This document shows, piece after piece, positions 58,944 to 64,000 of a stretch of DNA of 64,000 nucleotides (the first letter of the stretch is position 1; each line of letters begins with the position of its first letter). The stretch is from Candidatus Pseudomonas phytovorans (lineage in GTDB: Bacteria; Pseudomonadota; Gammaproteobacteria; Pseudomonadales; Pseudomonadaceae). Below the pieces are notes generated by a model that was not told the DNA's origin, did not search any database, and saw only the letters and a list, made by a program, of their open reading frames with translations. The stretch is taken from positions 4,438,001 through 4,502,000 of the forward strand of contig CP119325.1 of NCBI GenBank assembly GCA_029202525.1, given 5' to 3'. The position numbers and the translations under genes were made by a program.

Positions 58944-61484
58944 ATGGATACGTATCAGCAGTCATCACTCTGGAAAAATGCGTTTTCGCCCAAGGAGGAT
59001 GGCTTCGACGAACAGCGCAAAAAATTGGTCTTCGCGTATGAGGAGTTTCGAAGCCGGGTAGCCATGCTCGCAAGCCAAATAGACAAGGATATGGGTAATC
59101 TGACGATCCATGACATCACCCACGTCGATGCGCTCTGGTGGACTGCTTCAGAAATTATTGGCCCAGAATACCATGTCAACCCGGCTGAAGCGTTTGTTCT
59201 GGGGGGCGCGTTTCTTCTACATGACGCAGGGCACTGCGTCGCGGCCTACCCTGGCGGCATAGAAGAGATAATGGCACTGCCTGAATGGCAAGTATTCTGT
59301 AACACCTTGCAAGTAAACGCAGAAACGCTGAAAAGGGGAAGTGAGGCCTACCAGAACGTACTATTCGAGGTGCTTCGCGCTTTACACCCTAAACAGGCAA
59401 AAACCCTGGCACGGGCAGAATGGTTCTCTCCCGAAGATAACAAACCGCTTCACTTATTGGATAACAGCGACCTGCGTAATGACTTCGCCGATGTCATTGG
59501 CATGATTGCAGAAAGCCATTGGCATCATCCTCATCAGCTTGAAGTTCTGAGCGACAGGATTGTACAGCCGATTATCTATCTTAGCCCTGCGCCTTGGAAA
59601 GTAGATGTCTTTAAGCTCGCTTTGATTTTGCGAGTAGCTGATGCTGCACATATCGATGGAAGAAGGGCCCCTCGCTTTCTGCTGGCCATGAAGAAGCCGG
59701 TGGGTATATCCCTACATCACTGGAAATTCCAAGCGCGCTTCAATCTTCCGAGCCGCGACCTTGACCCTACCCGTAAGGAATTATGTCTTTCGTCTTCGCC
59801 TTTTACAGCTAAAGACCAAGAAGCCTGGTGGCTGGCATACGATGCGGCAAAACTATTGGATTCAGAACTGGAATCTTGTGAGCGCCTGCTGCTTGATCAC
59901 CAAAGACAGCTGTTCGCAGTTAGAACGGTTGCCAACATCCATAGCACGGAACGCTTTTCTAGAAACGTCCCCACCGCCGGCTGGCACCCCGTCGACACTA
60001 GTGTAAAAATTTCAAACATCAGCGAAATTGTGGAGCGCTTTGGAGGAACTCAGCTTTATGGTGATGAGCCGAGCTTGGCGCTTAGAGAGTTGATTCAGAA
60101 CGCAAGAGACGCAGTGAATGCATGCCGTAGTCTTGAAGGGTTATACCCAACAGAGGGACGGATTGATGTTGCGCTCAGGTCTACACAGGAAGGTGTGTGG
60201 CTAGATGTAGTCGATACCGGTATCGGTATGAGCCGCTATGTACTTACCGAAGTACTCCTGGATTTCGGAAAATCGCTGTGGAAAAGCAGCGAGCTACGAG
60301 GCGAATGGGAGCATCTTGGCGCAACGGGATTTGAGCCAGTTGGCAAATTCGGCATTGGTTTTTTTTCTGTTTTTATGCTGGGCTCACGAGTGGTACTAAC
60401 CACCTCGCGCTACGAAGCAAAAGCCAATGAAGCCCCTCAATGGGTGTTGGATTTTTCGGATACTTACAAACTTCGACCAACACTTAGAGAACCTGGCGGC
60501 AATGAAAAACTCAAACGACACGGGACCAAAGTTTCTGTACTCCTGCACGCCAATATATTAGAGAAATTACTACAAAACCCTTCAAGCACGAGAAAAAAAC
60601 CACTCAAACTATCACTTGCTGAAATTTGCGCACAACTCGCCCCTTCACTTGATGTCGATTTATTTACCACCACCGATGGGAAAACAACTCAGGCGATCAA
60701 AGCCAACGACTGGCTAGACATTGATGACCTGGCACTTCTAAAGCGTATATCGCCACACTTAGCAAACAACAGCAAGCACATAGAAAACTCTACTCCACTC
60801 CATGAACTATTGAACGAATCTGGAAAAATCATCGGCCGTATCGGCGTACGCCTCCGCAGTCATCGCTACACACCAATTACCTGCGCGGGATCCTACAAAG
60901 GTATCTACACCGGATACGTAGAGGGCATCACAGGAATAATCAACTGCACCAACCAAAGTGATTTAGCTCGCCACTCTACACATCCAGAAATAACATTAAA
61001 AGAATATTTGAAGTGGCTAGCCGAGCACGTTGAGCCGATCATTGAAAGCAAAGACCTCGCACTCCAGGATCACGCTTTAATTGCAGGCCTTGGCGCAAAC
61101 CCAAAGAAGATCATCATAGGCACCATCGATGGAAAGTTGATCAACACGAAAGAACTTGCAGCGCACTGCAAAGGCCTAAAAACATTGATTCACCACGACT
61201 TCCAAATCTCATTCGAAGAAGATGACGAAGTACTACCAAGTGACTTTCGCTCCTCCCTTATACTTAACGATAACCTATTACTTACTGACAGCATAGCACC
61301 TGCAAATTGGATAAAAAAACTATTATCCGAAGACCCCAATCTTATTTTTTCAATCAGCGACACCATTGAAGACACTCTTCACCTTGCTTGGAAAGAGTTC
61401 TCCATCAGTGAAAAAGACGCCGTAATAGGCACTGTACAAGGCGAGAAAATCATTAGGAACTGCACAGTTTACGAGAGAATGTGA
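58944..61484 (+). CDS. HD-domain / Hsp90-like ATPase fusion protein
   Basis: An 846-residue protein on AT-rich DNA. Residues about 25-260 form an HD phosphohydrolase-like domain: first His in HDITHVDALWW (His60), the HD pair in FLLHDAGH (93-94) and a closing Asp in LRVADAAHIDG. Residues about 350-560 form a GHKL/Hsp90-type ATPase: LRELIQNARDAVNAC (Glu382, Asn386), VVDTGIGMS (Asp424) and VGKFGIGFFSVFML (467-480). The C-terminal ~280 residues have no recognised domain. HD plus Hsp90-like ATPase combinations occur in predicted biological-conflict proteins. No partner gene on the same strand is present. An anti-phage role is inferred, not shown. Confidence 0.85.
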   Translation: MDTYQQSSLWKNAFSPKEDGFDEQRKKLVFAYEEFRSRVAMLASQIDKDMGNLTIHDITHVDALWWTASEIIGPEYHVNPAEAFVLGGAFLLHDAGHCVAAYPGGIEEIMALPEWQVFCNTLQVNAETLKRGSEAYQNVLFEVLRALHPKQAKTLARAEWFSPEDNKPLHLLDNSDLRNDFADVIGMIAESHWHHPHQLEVLSDRIVQPIIYLSPAPWKVDVFKLALILRVADAAHIDGRRAPRFLLAMKKPVGISLHHWKFQARFNLPSRDLDPTRKELCLSSSPFTAKDQEAWWLAYDAAKLLDSELESCERLLLDHQRQLFAVRTVANIHSTERFSRNVPTAGWHPVDTSVKISNISEIVERFGGTQLYGDEPSLALRELIQNARDAVNACRSLEGLYPTEGRIDVALRSTQEGVWLDVVDTGIGMSRYVLTEVLLDFGKSLWKSSELRGEWEHLGATGFEPVGKFGIGFFSVFMLGSRVVLTTSRYEAKANEAPQWVLDFSDTYKLRPTLREPGGNEKLKRHGTKVSVLLHANILEKLLQNPSSTRKKPLKLSLAEICAQLAPSLDVDLFTTTDGKTTQAIKANDWLDIDDLALLKRISPHLANNSKHIENSTPLHELLNESGKIIGRIGVRLRSHRYTPITCAGSYKGIYTGYVEGITGIINCTNQSDLARHSTHPEITLKEYLKWLAEHVEPIIESKDLALQDHALIAGLGANPKKIIIGTIDGKLINTKELAAHCKGLKTLIHHDFQISFEEDDEVLPSDFRSSLILNDNLLLTDSIAPANWIKKLLSEDPNLIFSISDTIEDTLHLAWKEFSISEKDAVIGTVQGEKIIRNCTVYERM

Positions 61485-61549
61485 CGACTAACTCAGCACT
61501 GGTTTTACACACTAATAAGAGCGACGCCAAACCGGGCATCGCTCAACCC

Positions 61550-62002
61550 CTATGGCGTGAGAATCAAAAAAATGTATTTCACATGAACCCAAATCCCTAA
61601 CCCACCAAAAATCAAAACAAACAGTACAAGGTAAGTCTCATACCAGCAAAGCAAACTTCTCCACTTGATCGCAGCCTTGGGCACACCTAGTACTTCATGC
61701 TCAATCTTGGATTCATCATCCCGATAGCCTTTCCACGACAATACCCCACCCACCAACAACGCGAGGATCAACGCCGAGACCATGATGAACAGCCCCAGTA
61801 ACATATAGCTCGATGGCAACGCCCAAGAAGGCTTGAGTTGCGCCTTGGCGTACGCGGTAACTACCGTGTATTGGCCAGCTGCAAGCGCCAGAACCAAAGC
61901 CTGATACACCGCCACAATTTTGAAGGTCGCTTCATTCAGCGCCTGCTTTTGTGCCAGAACGTACCTGTATTTCTCCAGTTTCAGCTCTTCCTTCAGCTCC
62001 AC
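61550..62002 (-). CDS. Three-helix membrane protein of unknown function
   Basis: A 150-residue protein that starts with GTG (GGGGTAGG upstream). A charged amphipathic N-terminus (ELKEELKLEKYRYVLAQKQA) precedes three membrane segments at about 28-50, 67-92 and 122-147, with a charged loop between the second and third (WKGYRDDESKIEHEV). No family is recognised. It lies on the same AT-rich DNA as the HD/Hsp90-like gene and converges on it with a 65-base gap. It may be a membrane effector or an unrelated passenger. Confidence 0.75.
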   Translation of the reverse strand: MELKEELKLEKYRYVLAQKQALNEATFKIVAVYQALVLALAAGQYTVVTAYAKAQLKPSWALPSSYMLLGLFIMVSALILALLVGGVLSWKGYRDDESKIEHEVLGVPKAAIKWRSLLCWYETYLVLFVLIFGGLGIWVHVKYIFLILTP

Positions 62003-62171
62003 AACCTACCCCTGTCAGTGAACCCTTGCGACATTCTGTCGAACAAACACCGCAATATATCGGCCGCCACTCGACATCACAATGCCAGTAAGCGCACATG
62101 CTGCACATTCGTTCCAGACGATGCCTACCCGCTGAAGTAAACTGCACACTCCAACTACCGGGCCCGTTCAC

Positions 62172-63002
62172 ATGAGCAACTGGATTGACCTCAGGCAAGA
62201 CGCCGATACCGGCATCGAGTCGGTCCGTGCGCATTTCGTCGGGCATGCCTACGACCCGCACTGGCACGACAGCTTCCTGGTCGGCGTGACCGAACAGGGC
62301 GTGCAGCAGTTCAACTGCCGCCGGGTGCGCCACCGCAGCACGCCGGGGCAGGTCTTCTTGCTCGAACCTGGCGACATTCATGATGGCCTGGCGCCGACCG
62401 CAGAAGGCTTCACCTATTCGACCTTGTACCTGGAGCCCGCCTGGCTCGACCAACAGTTGCGGGCGCTGTTCGAGCACGCGCCGGGCGACAGCCTGCCCAG
62501 TTTTGCCGATACCCTGTGCCACGACGAACACCTGGCGCGGGCCACTGCCCTCGCCTTCCGGGCCGTGCACGACCAGGACTTGCGCATCGTCCGGCAAACG
62601 GCCATGGACGACCTGCTGGCCTGCCTGACCCGCCACATGCACTGGCGCCGGCGCATCAACCCCGACCCGCGCCTGCCGCTGACCGCCCAGCGCGCCCGGG
62701 ACTTTTTGCACGCCAACCTGGAGCGCGATATCGGCCTGGAGGACCTGGCCGAAGCCTGCGGCATCGACCGCTTTCGCCTGACGCGTGCGTTCAAGGCCGC
62801 GTTCGGCATTGCTCCGCATGCCTACCTGATCCAGCTGCGCCTGGCGCGGGCGAGGTGCCTGCTCGCCCAGGGCCAGACACCTGCCGAGGTGGCCATGGCG
62901 TTGGGCTTTGCTGATCAAAGCCACTTGGGGCGCTGGTTCCGCCGGGCCTACCGGCTGACCCCGGCCGACTACCGCAGGCGCTGCTCAAACCTTCCAGACT
63001 GA
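62172..63002 (+). CDS. AraC-family regulator of the LysE exporter
   Basis: A 276-residue AraC regulator with an N-terminal cupin (HAYDPHWHDSFLVGVTEQG, GQVFLLEPGDIHDG) and C-terminal double helix-turn-helix (GLEDLAEACGIDRFRLTRAF, ADQSHLGRWFRRAYRLTPAD). It stands 50 bases upstream of a LysE-type exporter on the same strand, a common regulator-exporter pair. Confidence 0.9.
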   Translation: MSNWIDLRQDADTGIESVRAHFVGHAYDPHWHDSFLVGVTEQGVQQFNCRRVRHRSTPGQVFLLEPGDIHDGLAPTAEGFTYSTLYLEPAWLDQQLRALFEHAPGDSLPSFADTLCHDEHLARATALAFRAVHDQDLRIVRQTAMDDLLACLTRHMHWRRRINPDPRLPLTAQRARDFLHANLERDIGLEDLAEACGIDRFRLTRAFKAAFGIAPHAYLIQLRLARARCLLAQGQTPAEVAMALGFADQSHLGRWFRRAYRLTPADYRRRCSNLPD

Positions 63003-63052
63003 GCGCCTGCCGGCAGCGAGCATGGTGCTTCGATATCCCGGAGCCCTGAACC

Positions 63053-63637
63053 ATGTCGCAGTCGTTGTTACCCTTCATTCTGTTCGCCCTGGTGTCCAGC
63101 ATCAGCCCGGGGCCGACCAACCTGTTGATCCTGGCCCACGGCGCGCGCGCGGGTTTGCGCGCAAGCCTGGCGCCAATCGTGGCGGCCTGTGGCGCGGCGG
63201 CGGCGATCGTGTTGATGGTCGGCCTGGGGCTGGGCGAACTTCTGCTACGTCACCCCTTGGCGCAACAGGTAATGAGCTGGGCCGGCGTGTTGTGGCTAAG
63301 CTGGCTGGCCTGGAAGATGCTACGCAGTGCCGCCGCTCCGCTGCAGGCGGCCACGGCGCAGGGGTTCAGTGCTTTCAGCGCTGCATCGCTGCAGGTGGTC
63401 AACCCCAAGGTGTGGTTGATGGCCGTGGCGGTGGTCGGGGTGTTTGCCGCGCCGTCGTTGCCGGTGTGGCAATTGGCGCTGGTGTTTTTACTGATCGCCC
63501 TGCCGTGCATGGCAGCATGGGCGGTGTTGGGGGTGGGTAGCGCCCGGTGGTTGCAGGCACCGCGTCGGTTGCAGCTGTTCAACCAGGTGTTGGCGGGGGT
63601 GCTGTTGGTTTCTGCCTGGGCTGCCGTACTGGCTTGA
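63053..63637 (+). CDS. LysE/RhtB-family amino acid exporter
   Basis: A 194-residue inner-membrane exporter with about six helices. The conserved SSISPGPTNLLILAHGARAG near the N-terminus and SLQVVNPKVWLMAVAVVGVF in the middle identify the LysE/RhtB family. It is preceded by the AraC regulator and followed by a REP pair. The exported amino acid is unknown. Confidence 0.9.
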   Translation: MSQSLLPFILFALVSSISPGPTNLLILAHGARAGLRASLAPIVAACGAAAAIVLMVGLGLGELLLRHPLAQQVMSWAGVLWLSWLAWKMLRSAAAPLQAATAQGFSAFSAASLQVVNPKVWLMAVAVVGVFAAPSLPVWQLALVFLLIALPCMAAWAVLGVGSARWLQAPRRLQLFNQVLAGVLLVSAWAAVLA

Positions 63638-63670
63638 ATGCCAAGGAGGTACCCCACAGGTCTACGGGGA

Positions 63671-63788
63671 CCTGTAGGAGCGGCCTTGTGTCGCGATGGA
63701 CCGCAAAGCGGTCCCAGGATTTCAGATTCGCAGTAGAAATTGCCGGGGCCGCTTTGCGGCCCATCGCGACACAAGGCCGCTCCTACAG
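63671..63788. repeat. Inverted REP pair (GGAGCGGCCTTGTG family)
   Basis: Left arm 63671-63714 and right arm 63746-63788 are inverted copies (TGTAGGAGCGGCCTTGTGTC core), the same family as at 12951-13037. They separate convergent lysE and MFS genes. Confidence 0.85.
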
Positions 63789-63808
63789 AAAAGCGCACTG
63801 GGCTTGGG

Positions 63809-64000
63809 TCAGTGTGTCAACGCCTCGCGAAAGCGCCGGGTGCTGGCAACGGCCAGCACCAGCCCGACCACTGCCACGCTACCGCCCACCAGGCCGATAT
63901 CCGCCACGTTCATCTGGCTGCTGACGATACTGCCCAGCAGCGCGCCACCGCCAATCCCGATGTTGTAGATACCCGAAAACAGCGCCATGGCGACATCGGT
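63809..64000 (-). CDS. MFS transporter, C-terminal fragment
   Basis: The last 63 codons of a gene that runs off the right edge. The visible part (VAMALFSGIYNIGIGGGALL, then a helix GSVAVVGLVLAVAST) matches the last two helices of drug or sugar efflux MFS carriers of the DHA1 type. The stop is at 63809-63811. Confidence 0.7.
   Translation of the reverse strand, partial: TDVAMALFSGIYNIGIGGGALLGSIVSSQMNVADIGLVGGSVAVVGLVLAVASTRRFREALTH

Noticed and set aside
58860..62170. Integrase, transposase or flanking direct repeats that would mark the island as a mobile element
   Set aside because: None was found by eye in the window; mobility is suggested only by base composition.

Overview
The window is GC-rich bacterial chromosome that looks like a soil or rhizosphere Pseudomonas of the P. 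putida group. The evidence is the codon bias, the paired 35-40 bp REP elements (GGAGCGGGC..GCCCGCGAAGAGG type) between genes, the density of iron-siderophore sigma/anti-sigma/receptor cassettes, and gene content and order that match, from memory, the PP_25xx region of P. putida KT2440 (giant RTX haem peroxidase, PrtDEF-type exporter, QuiC dehydroshikimate dehydratase, DOPA decarboxylase, YebC-like protein). No rRNA, tRNA, CRISPR array, insertion sequence or phage gene was seen.

Layout. 0-1.8 kb: ECF sigma factor, FecR-type anti-sigma factor and the start of a TonB-dependent receptor (minus strand). 1.9-3.4 kb: a hipBA toxin-antitoxin pair. 3.4-5.3 kb: a DD-carboxypeptidase coupled to an OmpA-like lipoprotein. 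5.4-8.7 kb: a LysR regulator convergent with an MFS transporter and a nitrilase. 8.9-12.9 kb: a second sigma/FecR/receptor cassette (plus strand). 13.1-28.8 kb: a ~3,600-residue secreted protein with two haem-peroxidase modules and RTX repeats, divergent from its own type I exporter (ABC, HlyD-like, TolC-like). 29.1-34.8 kb: a PAS-GGDEF cyclase, a third receptor/FecR/sigma cassette and a methyltransferase. 34.9-38.5 kb: quiC (3-dehydroshikimate to protocatechuate) divergent from an MHS-type transporter, with a PcaR-like operator between them. 38.5-41.9 kb: aromatic amino acid decarboxylase, LysR regulator, YebC-like protein. 42.0-45.8 kb: FAD amine oxidoreductase, OPA-type organophosphate transporter and divergent LysR. 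46.0-50.6 kb: DUF2784 protein, trans-aconitate methyltransferase, a small membrane protein, a GabP-like permease and a MocR regulator. 50.7-54.8 kb: a PfeRS-like two-component system convergent with a catecholate-type receptor. 55.0-58.9 kb: LysR, a RelE-type toxin-antitoxin pair, a reduced WYL-type regulator, a nitroreductase and LysR. 58.9-62.0 kb: an AT-rich island with an HD-domain/Hsp90-like ATPase and a small membrane protein. 62.2-64.0 kb: AraC, LysE exporter and the end of an MFS transporter.

How it fits together. Four siderophore or iron uptake units (three ECF-controlled, one two-component) sit in this window, several with Fur-like sequences upstream. The peroxidase locus is a complete secretion module: substrate plus all three exporter parts. 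The quiC block feeds quinate/shikimate-derived carbon into the protocatechuate pathway.

The strongest candidate for an undescribed system is the 58.9-62.0 kb island. Its 846-residue protein joins an HD phosphohydrolase-like domain to an Hsp90/GHKL ATPase domain. It lies on DNA of clearly different composition beside a three-helix membrane protein, an arrangement typical of anti-phage or conflict cargo. That role is inference.
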